From: Mycolicibacterium austroafricanum
GTDB taxonomy: Bacteria > Actinomycetota > Actinomycetes > Mycobacteriales > Mycobacteriaceae
Direction: 5' to 3'
NCBI RefSeq assembly: GCF_000612725.1
Contig: NZ_HG964450.1
Location: 1-64,000 of the forward strand
Length of the DNA stretch: 64,000 nt
The position numbers and the translations under genes are program-made. Below the pieces are notes generated by a model. It was not told the DNA's origin. It saw only the letters and a list, made by a program, of their open reading frames with translations, and searched no databases. Positions within the stretch are counted from its first letter, which is position 1, and each line of letters begins with the position of its first letter. This document shows, in pieces, positions 45,529 to 55,563 of the stretch.

Positions 45529-47442
45529 TCAGTCGACGTGCTCGCTGACCTCACGGTCACCCGTCGAGGCCCCGAGCGCGGCCACCCAGCCGGTGATCTG
45601 GCGGGCGATGTTGCGTTCGGTCAGGCCGACAGACTCCAACACCTCGCCGCGCGAGGCGTGGGCGAAGAACTCCTGAGGCAACGCGGCGTCGCGGCATGGC
45701 ACGTCGATCTCCTTGTGCCGCAACGCGCCCGACACCGCCGAACCGACACCGCCGTGGCCGCCGTTGTCTTCGAGGGTGACGACGAGCTTGTGCCTGGTGG
45801 CCAGCGTGGCGATCTCCTCCGGAACCGGCAGCACCCAGCGCGGGTCGACGACCGTCACGCCGATCCCCTGGTTGCGCAACCGGTCGGCGACCGCCAGCGC
45901 CATGGCGGCGAACGGGCCGACGGCGACCAGCAGCACGTCCTCGGACATGCCGTCGGCGGGGACGGCGAGCACATCGACGTCGCCGCGCCGCTCGATCGCC
46001 GGGATGTCCTCGCCGACATCACCTTTCGGGAAGCGGATGGCGGTAGGGCCGTCGGAGACATCGAGCGCCTCGCCGAGCTCTTCGCGCAGCCGGGCACCGT
46101 CACGCGGTGCGGCGACCCGCATCCCGGGCACGATGCCCAGAATCGACAGGTCCCACATGCCGTTGTGGCTGGCGCCGTCGGGTCCGGTGACACCCGACCG
46201 GTCCAGCACCACCGTCACGGGAAGCTTGTGCAGCGCAACGTCCATGAGCATCTGGTCGAACGCACGGTTGAGGAACGTCGAATAGATCGCCACTACCGGG
46301 TGCATCCCGCCCATCGCCAGGCCGGCCGCCGACGTCATCGCGTGCTGCTCGGCGATGCCGACGTCGAAGAACCGGTCCGGGAAGCGGTCCCGGAACGCGC
46401 TCAGGCCGGTCGGTCCGGGCATCGCGGCGGTGATCGCGACGATGTCGCGACGCTTGCCGGCCAGCCGGATCAGCGCCTCGGAGAACGTCGAGGTCCATCC
46501 GGGGCCCGGCACCGAGGTGGCCAGACCGGTCTCGGGATCGATGACGCCGCAGGCATGCATCTGGTCGTCGGCGTCGTTCTCGGCGGGCGCATACCCCATG
46601 CCCTTGCGCGTGACGACGTGGACCACCACCGGGGCGTTGAAGGCCCGCGCGTGGCGCAGCGCGCTCTCCACCGCGTGCTCGTCGTGGCCGTCGATCGGAC
46701 CCACGTACTTCAGCCCCAGGTCGGTGAACATCACCTGCGGCGACAACGCGTCCTTGATGCCCACCTTGATGCTGTGCATGCACTGGTAGCAGAACTCGCC
46801 GATCATCGGGACACCGCGGACTGCCTTGCGGCCCTCCTCGAGGACCCGCTCGTACCCCGGCTGCAACCGAAGACCCGCGAGATGCTCGGCGAAACCGCCG
46901 ATCGTCGGCGCATAGCTGCGGCCGTTGTCGTTGACGACGATCACCACAGGCCGGCGCGACGCCGCGATGTTGTTCAACGCCTCCCAGCACATCCCGCCGG
47001 TCAACGCGCCGTCACCCACCACCGCCACGACGTGCCGGTTGCGGTGGCCGGACAGCTCGAAGGCCTTCGCCAGCCCGTCGGCGTAGGACAGCGCCGAGCT
47101 GGCGTGGCTGGACTCGATCCAGTCGTGCTCGCTCTCGGCGCTCGACGGGTAACCGGACAGGCCGTCCTTCTTGCGCAGCGAATCGAAGTCCCGGCAGCGG
47201 CCCGTGAGCATCTTGTGCACGTAGGCCTGATGACCGGTGTCGAACAGGATCGGGTCGTGCGGCGAGTCGAACACCCGGTGCAGCGCCAACGTCAGTTCGA
47301 CCACGCCGAGGTTGGGTCCCAGGTGCCCACCTGTGGCCGCGACTTTGTGGATCAGGAAGTCACGGATTTCGTGGGCCAGGTCCTCCAGCTGCGCCTGCGA
47401 CAGGTGCTGTAGATCTGCGGGACCGCGGATCTGTTCAAGCAT
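45529..47442 (-). CDS. dxs: 1-Deoxy-D-xylulose-5-phosphate synthase
   Basis: 637 residues. TPP-binding motif [20 protein letters not shown]-terminal [20 protein letters not shown] and [13 protein letters not shown], transketolase-type [20 protein letters not shown] and C-terminal [18 protein letters not shown]. Joins pyruvate and glyceraldehyde-3-phosphate to start the MEP isoprenoid pathway that supplies decaprenyl phosphate and menaquinone. Rv2682c by order. Confidence 0.95.
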   Translation of the reverse strand: MLEQIRGPADLQHLSQAQLEDLAHEIRDFLIHKVAATGGHLGPNLGVVELTLALHRVFDSPHDPILFDTGHQAYVHKMLTGRCRDFDSLRKKDGLSGYPSSAESEHDWIESSHASSALSYADGLAKAFELSGHRNRHVVAVVGDGALTGGMCWEALNNIAASRRPVVIVVNDNGRSYAPTIGGFAEHLAGLRLQPGYERVLEEGRKAVRGVPMIGEFCYQCMHSIKVGIKDALSPQVMFTDLGLKYVGPIDGHDEHAVESALRHARAFNAPVVVHVVTRKGMGYAPAENDADDQMHACGVIDPETGLATSVPGPGWTSTFSEALIRLAGKRRDIVAITAAMPGPTGLSAFRDRFPDRFFDVGIAEQHAMTSAAGLAMGGMHPVVAIYSTFLNRAFDQMLMDVALHKLPVTVVLDRSGVTGPDGASHNGMWDLSILGIVPGMRVAAPRDGARLREELGEALDVSDGPTAIRFPKGDVGEDIPAIERRGDVDVLAVPADGMSEDVLLVAVGPFAAMALAVADRLRNQGIGVTVVDPRWVLPVPEEIATLATRHKLVVTLEDNGGHGGVGSAVSGALRHKEIDVPCRDAALPQEFFAHASRGEVLESVGLTERNIARQITGWVAALGASTGDREVSEHVD

Positions 47443-47470
47443 CCCGTCAGTCTACGCACGGGCACAGCCG

Positions 47471-48811
47471 TCAGTCCTGTCGAGTCTGGTACACATCGGG
47501 CACTCCGTCGTGGTCGTCGTCGGCCGTCTCTTCCCGGTGAATGCGCCGGTAGGCACGGTTTCTGGTGAGCAGCACGATCGCCGCCAGCGACGCCGCCAGC
47601 AGTGACCCGGACAACACACCGATCTTCACAAATTCGTCACGTTCAGATCCCATCCCGAACGCCAGATCGCCGATCAGCAGCGACACGGTGAACCCGATTC
47701 CGGCGAGCATGGACATGCCCAACACGTCGACCCACCGCAATGAGGAGTCGAGGCTGGCCCGTGTCACCGCCGAGAGCACACGCGTGGTGACGAGAATCCC
47801 GATGGGTTTACCGGCGACCAGACCGAGCACGATGCCGAGGGTGATCGGGTCGCCAAGCGCACGGGACAGTCCGCTGAGACCACCGATGCTGACCCCGGCG
47901 GCGAAGAAGGCGAACACCGGTATCGCGATGCCTGCCGATATCGGGCGCACCCGGTGCTCGAAGTACTCGGCCATACCCACCCGCTCCGCGTGGTCGACCT
48001 GCTGTCCCCGACGGGTCGCCGATCGGTGCACCGGAACCGCGAAGCCCAGCAGCACGCCCGCCACGGTCGCGTGCACTCCCGACTCGTGCACCAGCACCCA
48101 GGTCGCGACCGACAACGGGACGAGCAGCCACCATTTCTGCACACCGCGCTGCGCGCACACCGTGAACAGCGCCAGCGGAACCACGGCCAGCGCAAGCGCC
48201 CACGCCTTGATGTCGTCGGTGTAGAACACCGCGATCACGGTGATCGCCAGCAGGTCGTCGACGACGGCCAGGGTCAACAGGAAGGTGCGCAGCGCCGACG
48301 GCAGGTGCGTGGAGATGACCGCGAGCACCGCCACCGCGAACGCGATGTCGGTCGCGGTGGGGATCGCCCAACCGCGCAGCGCGCCGTCCCCGGTGTTCAG
48401 ATTCACCAGCACGAAGATCAGCGCGGGCACCACCATGCCACCGACGGCCGCGGCGATCGGCAGCGCCGCCCGACTCGGATCCCGAAGGTCTCCTGCGACG
48501 AATTCGCGCTTGAGCTCCAGGCCGACCACGAGGAAGAAGATCGCCAGCAGTCCGTCGGCGGCCCAGGCCCCGAGGGTGAGGTTCAGGTGCAGACCGAGCC
48601 ATTCACCTCCGAGTTCGAAGTCGCGCAGCGCGAAGTAGCTTTGCGACCACGGTGAGTTGGCCCAGATCAGCGCCGCGGCGGCGGCCACCAGGAGAATGAT
48701 GCCGCCGACGGTTTCCTTGCGCAGGATCTCGGTGACCCTGTTGGTCTCGGACCACGAGCCGCGGGCGAGAAGTGCCCGCCGGATGCGTCGTGCGCGGGGA
48801 TCGGATGTCAC
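47471..48811 (-). CDS. nhaA: Na+/H+ antiporter NhaA
   Basis: 446 residues from GTG at 48811 (AAGGCAGG upstream). About 12 membrane helices; NhaA marks: [38 protein letters not shown] (the paired Asp region) and [18 protein letters not shown]. Exports Na+ in exchange for protons. The last about 30 residues are charged. In M. tuberculosis the interval between dxs and Rv2689c holds other genes, so nhaA is a species-dependent insertion. Confidence 0.92.
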   Translation of the reverse strand: MTSDPRARRIRRALLARGSWSETNRVTEILRKETVGGIILLVAAAAALIWANSPWSQSYFALRDFELGGEWLGLHLNLTLGAWAADGLLAIFFLVVGLELKREFVAGDLRDPSRAALPIAAAVGGMVVPALIFVLVNLNTGDGALRGWAIPTATDIAFAVAVLAVISTHLPSALRTFLLTLAVVDDLLAITVIAVFYTDDIKAWALALAVVPLALFTVCAQRGVQKWWLLVPLSVATWVLVHESGVHATVAGVLLGFAVPVHRSATRRGQQVDHAERVGMAEYFEHRVRPISAGIAIPVFAFFAAGVSIGGLSGLSRALGDPITLGIVLGLVAGKPIGILVTTRVLSAVTRASLDSSLRWVDVLGMSMLAGIGFTVSLLIGDLAFGMGSERDEFVKIGVLSGSLLAASLAAIVLLTRNRAYRRIHREETADDDHDGVPDVYQTRQD

Positions 48812-48883
48812 GGCCTGCCTTACTGGTCGTCGGCGAATAGACGCCGACCAGTCTTCCCGGCACACCTATGGTCGGTAACCCTA

Positions 48884-50071
48884 CTACCGGGTGAGCACGG
48901 CGACACACTCGACGTGATGCGTCAGCGGGAACGAGTCGAACACCCGCAGCTCCTCGACGGCGTACCCGTGCCCCAGATACAGGCCCACATCCCGGGCGAA
49001 TGACGCTGCCTCGCAACCGATGTGAATGATCCGGGGTACCTCCGCGGCGGCCAGCAGGTCGACGACCTCACGTCCCGCGCCGGTCCGCGGCGGGTCCAGC
49101 ACCGCGACGTCGGCGCGGGTGCGCTGACCGGTCAGCGCCCTGCGCACCGAGTCGGTCACCACCGACACGTTGCCGAGGTCGGCCAGCGCCGCCCGCGCAG
49201 CCCGCGACGCACCACGCGAGGTGTCGACGGTGGTGACCGCCCCGGTGTCGCCGACAGCCCGGGCCAGTGCCGCGGCGAAAACCCCTGCGCCACCGTACAG
49301 ATCCCAGGCCGTCATCCCGGCCTCCAGCTGCGCCCACTGCGCCACGAGCGCACTGTAGAGCGCAGGTGCGTCGCGGTGCGCCTGCCAAAACGCCGTCACC
49401 GGGACCCGCCAGGTACGGCCGGCAACCCGCTGGACCGCTTCGTAACCGCCCTCGACCACGGCCGTGCGCTGACCCTTGCCGGTGTGTGCGACGTGCCGGT
49501 TCCCGTCGTCGTCGACGACAACGTGAACCACGCTGCCGGCCGGCCACTGCGTGTCGGCCAGACCGTCGAGCATTCCCGCGGGCAGCTGGGCGCAGTCGAG
49601 CCGGTGCACCAACTCGGCGCTGTGGTAGCGGTGGAAGCCCGCACGCCCGTCGGCGGACGTGTCGAGCCGCACCCGGGTGCGCCACCCGGTGGCGCCACCG
49701 TCGCCGACCGGCTCCGCGGTGGCCTCTGATTCGTCGCACCACCGGTAATTACCAAGGCGGGCAAGTTGATTGGCGACAACCGCGCCCTTGATCCGGCGCA
49801 CCGCCGACGGTTCGGCGAAGGCCAGGTCGCAGCAGCCGGAGCCGTCCACCCCGGCGATCGGGCACAGCGAGTCGATGCGCTCGGCAGCCGACTCGAGCAC
49901 CTCGACCGTATCGGCGTTCCAGTACGCACCCCGGTCTCCGACCAGCCGGGCCCGGACCATCTCCCCGGGCAACGCGTAGCGCACGAACACCACCCGGCCG
50001 TCGTGGCGGGCGATGCAGCTGCCGCCGTTCGCCGCTGCGACGGTGGTCAGGACGAGTTCATCGGTGCTCAA
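48884..50071 (-). CDS. TrmA/RumA-type RNA (uracil-5-)-methyltransferase
   Basis: 395 residues from TTG at 50071, overlapping the permease stop (TTGA). N-terminal TRAM-like part: LVLTTVAAANGGSCIARHDGRVVFVRYALPGEMVRARL. SAM-binding AWDLYGGAGVFAAALARAVG, motif DPPRTGAGREVV and nucleophile Cys in RIIHIGCEAASFARD. Methylates a uridine in tRNA or 23S rRNA. Rv2689c counterpart by order. The Fe-S-type cysteines [13 protein letters not shown] are present. Confidence 0.88.
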   Translation of the reverse strand: MSTDELVLTTVAAANGGSCIARHDGRVVFVRYALPGEMVRARLVGDRGAYWNADTVEVLESAAERIDSLCPIAGVDGSGCCDLAFAEPSAVRRIKGAVVANQLARLGNYRWCDESEATAEPVGDGGATGWRTRVRLDTSADGRAGFHRYHSAELVHRLDCAQLPAGMLDGLADTQWPAGSVVHVVVDDDGNRHVAHTGKGQRTAVVEGGYEAVQRVAGRTWRVPVTAFWQAHRDAPALYSALVAQWAQLEAGMTAWDLYGGAGVFAAALARAVGDTGAVTTVDTSRGASRAARAALADLGNVSVVTDSVRRALTGQRTRADVAVLDPPRTGAGREVVDLLAAAEVPRIIHIGCEAASFARDVGLYLGHGYAVEELRVFDSFPLTHHVECVAVLTR

Positions 50072-52062
50072 TCGAGGAAACCCCTGCGCGCATCCCCCGG
50101 CGCGGACTGCGGCGCCAGCTTCTTCAACCGCTCCGACGAAGACAGCTGCCACGGAACCGAAGTCACCATCACGTTGGGTTCGAACAGCAGCCTGCCCTTG
50201 AGCCGGAGCGCGCTCTGATTGTGCAGCACCTGCTCCCACCAGTGGCCGACGACGTACTCCGGGATGAACACGGTGACGACCGTACGCGGCGAATCCTTGC
50301 CCACCCTCTTGACATAGTCGAGCACCGGTCGGGTGATCTCACGGTACGGCGAGGCGACCACCTTCAGCGGCACGCTGATATCGCTGTGCTCCCACTTGTG
50401 CACCAGCTGTCGAGTTTCCGCGTCGTCGACGCTGACTGTGATCGCCTCCAGCACATCCGGCCGGGTGGCACGGGCGTAGGCCAGGGCTCGCAGCGTGGGC
50501 AGGTGCGCGTTGGACACCAGCACGATCGCGTGGTTGCGGCTGGGCAGCACAATGTCCTCGGTCTCGGCGGCCCTGGCCTCCAACTCACGGGTCACCGACG
50601 CATAGTGCTTGTGAATCAGCTTCATCAACCCGAACAGCGCGCTCATCGCCAGGATCGCGATCCACGCCCCCGCCAGGAATTTCGTGACCACAACGATGAC
50701 CAGCACGGTTCCGGTGCAGACCAGTCCCACCGAGTTGATCACCCGGGCACGCATCATCCGCCGTCGCGCGACGGGGTCGGTCTCGGTGCGCAACAGCCGG
50801 GTCCAATGCCGGACCATGCCGATCTGGCTGAAGGTGAATGAGACGAACACCCCGACGATGTAGAGCTGGATCAGCGCGGTGACCTCGGCCTGGAACGCCA
50901 CCACGAACGCGATGGCCCCGAACGCGAGGAACAGGATGCCGTTGGAGAAGGCCAGCCGGTCACCGCGGGTGTGCAGCTGGCGTGGCAGGAAGCGGTCTTG
51001 GGCCAGAATCGATCCCAGTACCGGGAAGCCGTTGAACGCAGTGTTGGCGGCCAACACCAGGATCAGCGCCGTCACCCCCGCGATCAAGTAGAGCCCGAGT
51101 GGGAAATCATGGAAGACGGCGTCGGCCAGCTGGGCGATCAGGGTCTTCTGTTGGTAGTCGGCGGGCGCACCGCCGAGTTGTTCGAGGGGGCGTTCGGCGA
51201 CCTGCACGCCGGTAGCCCTGGCAAGCAGGATCATTCCCATGAACAGCGTGATCGCAATCACACCGAGCAGCAGCAGCGTGGTCGCGGCGTTGCGCGACTT
51301 GGGTTTCCGGAAGGCGGGCACGCCGTTGCTGATGGCCTCCACACCGGTCAGCGCGGCGCTGCCCGACGAGAACGCCCGTGCGACCAGAAAGACCAGCGCA
51401 AAGCCCAATACCTCGCCGTGCTCGGAATGCATCTCGAAACCGGCCGACTCGGCACGCAAGTCTCGCCCCAGGACGAGAATCTGCAAGAACCCCCACGCCA
51501 GCATCGCGTACATACCGATCATGAACGCGTAGGTGGGGATCGCGAAGGCGGTGCCGGATTCCCGGATCCCGCGCAGATTCAGCGACGCCAACACCAGGAT
51601 CGCGATGACCGCGAACCACACCTTGTGGTCGTTGATGAACGGCACCGCCGAACCGATGTTCGTCATCGCCGAGGACATCGACACCGCGACCGTCAGCACG
51701 TAGTCGATGAGCAGCGCGCTGGCCACGGTCAGCCCAGCGGTGGGGCCCAGATTCGTGGTGACGACCTCGTAGTCCCCGCCGCCGGACGGGTAGGCGTGCA
51801 CGTTCTGGCGGTAGCTCGCGATCACGATGATCATGACCCCGGCCACCGCGAGTCCGATCCACGGCGCCATCGAGTAGGCCGCGAGCCCGGCGACCGAGAG
51901 CACCAGGAAGATCTCCTCGGGGGCGTATGCCACCGAGGAGAGTGCGTCGGAGGCGAAGACCGGCAGCGCTATCCGCTTGGGAAGAAGGGTGTGCGACAGC
52001 CTGTCGCTGCGGAACGGCCGGCCGAGCACCAATCGCCGTGCGACGGTCGAAAGCTTAGACAC
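50068..52062 (-). CDS. APC-superfamily amino-acid/K+ permease (Rv2690c-like)
   Basis: 664 residues from GTG at 52062 (MSKLSTVARRLVLGRPFRSDRLSHTLLPKR, as in remembered Rv2690c). Twelve membrane helices in about 70-490 with ALPVFASDALSSVAYAPEE at the first, and a soluble C-terminal domain (about 495-650) containing AIVLVSNAHLPTLRALAYARATRP, akin to a Usp/regulatory fold. Divergent from ceoB, whose TrkA-type proteins regulate K+ uptake, suggesting a K+ or osmolyte function. Substrate uncertain. Confidence 0.82.
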   Translation of the reverse strand: MSKLSTVARRLVLGRPFRSDRLSHTLLPKRIALPVFASDALSSVAYAPEEIFLVLSVAGLAAYSMAPWIGLAVAGVMIIVIASYRQNVHAYPSGGGDYEVVTTNLGPTAGLTVASALLIDYVLTVAVSMSSAMTNIGSAVPFINDHKVWFAVIAILVLASLNLRGIRESGTAFAIPTYAFMIGMYAMLAWGFLQILVLGRDLRAESAGFEMHSEHGEVLGFALVFLVARAFSSGSAALTGVEAISNGVPAFRKPKSRNAATTLLLLGVIAITLFMGMILLARATGVQVAERPLEQLGGAPADYQQKTLIAQLADAVFHDFPLGLYLIAGVTALILVLAANTAFNGFPVLGSILAQDRFLPRQLHTRGDRLAFSNGILFLAFGAIAFVVAFQAEVTALIQLYIVGVFVSFTFSQIGMVRHWTRLLRTETDPVARRRMMRARVINSVGLVCTGTVLVIVVVTKFLAGAWIAILAMSALFGLMKLIHKHYASVTRELEARAAETEDIVLPSRNHAIVLVSNAHLPTLRALAYARATRPDVLEAITVSVDDAETRQLVHKWEHSDISVPLKVVASPYREITRPVLDYVKRVGKDSPRTVVTVFIPEYVVGHWWEQVLHNQSALRLKGRLLFEPNVMVTSVPWQLSSSERLKKLAPQSAPGDARRGFLD

Positions 52063-52162
52063 GAGTGCCAAGAGTAAGCCCGAAGCTCGACGGCCGTCGG
52101 AAAGCTGTACCGTTCCGGGTGCGCAGGTTTTTCGGCGACCTCGGCTGGGAAAGGACCGCAAG

Positions 52163-52834
52163 GTGCGTGTAGTGGTGATGGGGTGCGGCCGGGTCGGTGC
52201 ATCCCTGTCGGACAGCCTGGCCAGGATCGGCCACGACGTCGCGGTGATCGACCGCGACGGCACCGCGTTTCACCGGCTCTCCCCCGACTTTCCCGGCGAA
52301 CGGGTGCTCGGTATGGGGTTCGATCGCGACGTGCTGATCCGGGCGGGCATCGAGCAGGCGTCTGCCTTCGCGGCGGTGTCCTCCGGCGACAACTCCAACA
52401 TCATCTCGGCGCGGGTGGCGCGGGAGACCTTCGGCGTACAGCGCGTGGTGGCACGCATCTACGACGCCAAGCGCGCGGCCGTCTACGAGCGGCTCGGCAT
52501 CCCCACTGTGGCCACCGTGCCGTGGACCACCGACCGCCTGCTCAACGCGCTGACGCGGGAAACCGAGACCACCAAGTGGCGCGACCCCACCGGCAACGTG
52601 GGGGTGGCCGAGCTGGCGCTGCACGAGGACTGGGTGGGCCGCCGGCTGAGCGAGCTGGAGGCTGCCACCGCCGGCCGGGTGTCGTTCATGATCCGCTTCG
52701 GCGCCGGGCTGCTGCCCGACGCCAAGACCGTCATCCAGGCCGGCGACCAGGTCTATCTGGCGGCGATCTCCGGGCACATCGCCGAGGCGATGGCCATTGC
52801 GGGGCTGCCGCCGAGCGAGGACGCGGAGGGCTGA
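52163..52834 (+). CDS. ceoB: TrkA-type K+ uptake regulatory protein CeoB
   Basis: 223 residues from GTG at 52163, AAAGGA upstream. TrkA_N Rossmann domain: RVVVMGCGRVGASLSDSLARIGHDVAVIDRD (NAD-binding Gly-rich loop, Asp of beta2); then ARVARETFGVQRVVARIYDAKRA; TrkA_C domain in the last third (VSFMIRFGAGLLPDAKTVIQAGDQVYLAA). Senses NAD(H) and gates K+ transport. Paired with ceoC, 5 bases away. Confidence 0.94.
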   Translation: MRVVVMGCGRVGASLSDSLARIGHDVAVIDRDGTAFHRLSPDFPGERVLGMGFDRDVLIRAGIEQASAFAAVSSGDNSNIISARVARETFGVQRVVARIYDAKRAAVYERLGIPTVATVPWTTDRLLNALTRETETTKWRDPTGNVGVAELALHEDWVGRRLSELEAATAGRVSFMIRFGAGLLPDAKTVIQAGDQVYLAAISGHIAEAMAIAGLPPSEDAEG

Positions 52835-52839
52835 CGACG

Positions 52840-53505
52840 ATGAAAGTAGCCATCGCCGGAGCGGGCGCCGTGGGTCGTTCCATCGCCCGCGAGCTCGTCG
52901 AGTCACATGACGTCACCCTGCTGGAGCGCAACCCCGACCACATCGACGTCGACGCGGTCCCGGCCGCGCATTGGCGCCTGGGCGACGCGTGCGAGCTGAG
53001 CCTGCTCGAATCGGTCAAGCTGGAGGAGTTCGACGTCGTCATCGCCGCCACCGGGGACGACAAGGCCAACGTCGTGGTCAGCCTGCTGTCCAAGACGGAG
53101 TTCGCGGTGCCGCGCGTGGTGGCCCGCGTCAACGACCCGCGTAACGAATGGCTCTTCGACGAGTCCTGGGGTGTCGATGTCGCGGTGTCCACGCCGCGGA
53201 TGCTGGCCTCGCTGGTGGAAGAGGCGGTGTCGGTGGGCGATCTGGTTCGGCTGATGGAGTTCCGCAAGGGCCAGGCCAACCTCGTCGAGATCACCCTGCC
53301 CGACGACACCCCGTGGGGCGGCAAACCGGTCAAGCGCCTGGAGCTGCCCAGGGACGCGACGCTCGTGACGATTCTGCGGGGCCCGCGCGTCATCGTTCCG
53401 GAACGCGACGAACCCCTCGAAGGCGGGGACGAACTGCTTTTCGTCGCCGTCGCCGAGTCCGAAGACGAGCTGCGCGAGTTGGTGCTTAATCCCCAACATC
53501 GCTGA
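52840..53505 (+). CDS. ceoC: TrkA-type K+ uptake regulatory protein CeoC
   Basis: 221 residues from ATG at 52840 with GGAGGG upstream. TrkA_N: KVAIAGAGAVGRSIARELVESHDVTLLERN, FDVVIAATGDDKANVVVSLL; TrkA_C: VEITLPDDTPWGGKPVKRL and LEGGDELLFVAV. Works with CeoB. Separated from ceoB by only 5 bases. Confidence 0.94.
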   Translation: MKVAIAGAGAVGRSIARELVESHDVTLLERNPDHIDVDAVPAAHWRLGDACELSLLESVKLEEFDVVIAATGDDKANVVVSLLSKTEFAVPRVVARVNDPRNEWLFDESWGVDVAVSTPRMLASLVEEAVSVGDLVRLMEFRKGQANLVEITLPDDTPWGGKPVKRLELPRDATLVTILRGPRVIVPERDEPLEGGDELLFVAVAESEDELRELVLNPQHR

Positions 53506-53513
53506 GCGGTGGG

Positions 53514-54224
53514 TTAGGTCGGCTCCTGCGCAGCGTCGTGGACGTCGTCGCCGTGCGCCGTGTCGGCAGGTTCGTTCAGCCCGCGCTCATGGAGCGCGCG
53601 CTGCGCGGCCCGGATCGCCAGGTAGGTGACGAGCGCGGCCACCGCGGTCAGCGGCCAGCCCATCGCGATGCGGGCGACGCCCAGCCAGCCCGTCTGGTCC
53701 GCGTCGTAGAGGTGGTGCTGAACGACGAACCTCGACGTGAACACCGCCACCCACACCAAAGTGGCGGCGTCGAACGCCAGCACCGCGCGCCGCGCCTCGC
53801 GCCAGCGCCGGTCGTTGGCGTGCACCCAGGCCCAGATGTAGCCGACCACGGGGCGACGGATGACGATTGACAGCGTGAACACCACGGCCCAGAACAGCGA
53901 CATCCAGATGCCGAGCAGGAAGTACCCCTTGGACGCCCCCACGAGGTAAGCGATGAGCGCGCTGATGCCGACCGCGAAGAAACCCGAGATCGCCGGCTGT
54001 GCGGACTCTTTACGGGCCAGCCGCCAGATGAGGATGAGCGTGGCGACACCCAGCGCGGCGCCGATGGCGGGGATCAGCCCGAATGCCGAGGAGATCGGGA
54101 CGAAGACGACGACCGGCAGCGACGAGTAGATCAGCCCGCTGATGCCGCCCATCTGTTCCAGGACGGCCGCGCCACGCGCCGGAGATGTCTGCTGCTTGCC
54201 CGGATCGGTGCCGGGGTCGCTCAC
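53514..54224 (-). CDS. DUF3159 membrane protein
   Basis: 236 residues from GTG at 54224, overlapping the OB-fold stop. Six membrane helices; begins EQMGGISGLIYSSLPVVVFVPISSAFGL and contains GYFLLGIWMSLFWAVVFTLSIVIRRPVVGYIWAWV. Counterpart of Rv2693c. Function unknown. Coupled with the OB-fold gene. Confidence 0.82.
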   Translation of the reverse strand: MSDPGTDPGKQQTSPARGAAVLEQMGGISGLIYSSLPVVVFVPISSAFGLIPAIGAALGVATLILIWRLARKESAQPAISGFFAVGISALIAYLVGASKGYFLLGIWMSLFWAVVFTLSIVIRRPVVGYIWAWVHANDRRWREARRAVLAFDAATLVWVAVFTSRFVVQHHLYDADQTGWLGVARIAMGWPLTAVAALVTYLAIRAAQRALHERGLNEPADTAHGDDVHDAAQEPT

Positions 54225-54592
54225 TTCTGGATCTCGTAGTGGGGGTTGTAGATCGCCTTGGATCCGTTGTCCAGCTTGCCGACCCGGCCGTGCACCTTGA
54301 GGGTGCGGCCCGATTCGATACCGGGGATGCGGCGTTGTCCCAACCACACAAGCATCACCGTGTCGGTGCCGTCGAAGAGTTCGGCTTTGACGCCGCCCGC
54401 GCAGCTCTTGCCGTTGCACTCGACGCTGCGCAAGGTGCCGATCATCGTGACTTCCTGACCGCGCTGACAATCGATCGCCTTCTGGGCGCCGGTGCCTGCG
54501 GCTTCCTCACTGAGCTCTTCGACGTCGAGTCGTTCCGGGTCTTCGGTCAACCGGCGGGTGAGCCGGCGAAGATATCCCTCGGCCGTGGCCAT
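54221..54592 (-). CDS. OB-fold nucleic-acid-binding-domain protein
   Basis: 123 residues from ATG at 54592, AGGAGAGG upstream; a TTG 24 bases further upstream is possible. The OB fold is in residues about 45-120: GQEVTMIGTLRSVECNGKSCAGGVKAELFDGTDTVMLVWLGQRRIPGIESGRTLKVHGRVG. A tRNA-anticodon-type OB family in Actinobacteria (Rv2694c counterpart). RNA or DNA target unknown. Confidence 0.82.
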   Translation of the reverse strand: MATAEGYLRRLTRRLTEDPERLDVEELSEEAAGTGAQKAIDCQRGQEVTMIGTLRSVECNGKSCAGGVKAELFDGTDTVMLVWLGQRRIPGIESGRTLKVHGRVGKLDNGSKAIYNPHYEIQK

Positions 54593-54736
54593 TGGCCTCT
54601 CCTGACCTTCTGCCAATCCACTGTGGATCTACCAATCAACGCCACGGTAGACCTCTTGGTTCCCAGATGCTAACCAGGGCGGGGGGTTCGCGCGGGTCGC
54701 GTCGTCAAGAATTCCACGAACAGGCACGATCGAAAC

Positions 54737-55462
54737 ATGGCGGTCGATCTGCGCGGTGTCACCACTATTCTGCTGCCCGGCACGGGCTCCGATGACGACT
54801 TCGTCTACCGGGCGTTTGCCCCGGCACTGCACGAGGCCGGTGCGATAGTCGTCACACCTCCCCCGCAGCCGCACCGTCTCATCGACGGATACCGCGACGA
54901 GCTGCGCGACGCCGCGCGGTCGCAACCGATCGCGGTGGGCGGGGTGTCCATCGGCGCAGCGGTGGCCGTCGAATGGGCGCTGGCACACCCCACGCAGGTG
55001 GTCGCGGTGCTGGCAGCGCTGCCGGCGTGGACCGGTGCCCCCGATGCGGCACCCGCGGCGATGGCCGCACGGCATTCGGCTGAACTGCTGCGTCGCGATG
55101 GCCTGGTGGCGACGACCACGCAGATGCAGGCGACCAGCCCGAGGTGGCTTGCCGAGGAACTGACGCGCTCGTGGCTGAGCCAGTGGCCCGCACTGCCGGA
55201 GGCGATGGATGCGGCGGCCGGCTACGTGGCCCCGACGAGCGGGGAAATGGAGCGCCTCGGTGCCGCGCTCGGGGTGGTGTCGGCCGTCGACGACCCGGTG
55301 CATCCACTCGAGGTGGGCATCGAGTGGGTGTCGGCGGCACCGCGCGCGGCGCTGCGCACACTCACGCTCGACGCCATCGGCGCCGACCCGGCGGTACTGG
55401 GCGCCGAGAGCCTGGCCGCGTTGTGGGATGCCGACAACCCGGCGCGTCCGGCGGTGAGGTGA
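54737..55462 (+). CDS. Alpha/beta-hydrolase-fold protein (Rv2695-like)
   Basis: 241 residues, no signal peptide. Starts TTILLPGTGSDDDFVYRAFAPAL (oxyanion loop), has elbow GGVSIGAAVAVEWAL with Ser in GVSIG, and DPVHPLEVGIEW near the end (acid and His). Cytoplasmic esterase or peptidase-like; substrate unknown. Divergent from the OB-fold gene. Confidence 0.75.
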   Translation: MAVDLRGVTTILLPGTGSDDDFVYRAFAPALHEAGAIVVTPPPQPHRLIDGYRDELRDAARSQPIAVGGVSIGAAVAVEWALAHPTQVVAVLAALPAWTGAPDAAPAAMAARHSAELLRRDGLVATTTQMQATSPRWLAEELTRSWLSQWPALPEAMDAAAGYVAPTSGEMERLGAALGVVSAVDDPVHPLEVGIEWVSAAPRAALRTLTLDAIGADPAVLGAESLAALWDADNPARPAVR

Positions 55463-55465
55463 ACC

Positions 55466-55563
55466 CGCGGCTCGTCCCTCACCGCTTGATCGTCATCCGC
55501 CGGACCTGATTGGCGAATTCCTCAACGCGGCTCGTCCCTCACCGCTTGATCGTCATCCGCCGG
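55466..55563. repeat. Two 38-base direct repeats, 60-base period
   Basis: Bases 55466-55503 and 55526-55563 are identical (starting CGCGGCTCGTCCCTCACCGC), with a 22-base spacer. The second copy contains the DUF3710 stop codon and last residues (read from the minus strand); the first lies after it, between two convergent genes. It looks like a recent tandem duplication. Confidence 0.85.

Noticed and set aside
45451..47412. 653-residue plus-strand open frame opposite dxs
   Set aside because: Long antisense frames are expected in GC-rich DNA. The protein is Arg/His/Asp-rich without motifs, and dxs on the other strand has all its family motifs.
50971..52077. 368-residue plus-strand frame opposite the APC permease
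   Set aside because: Composition (His/Arg/Gln/Asp) is the usual antisense image of hydrophobic helices.
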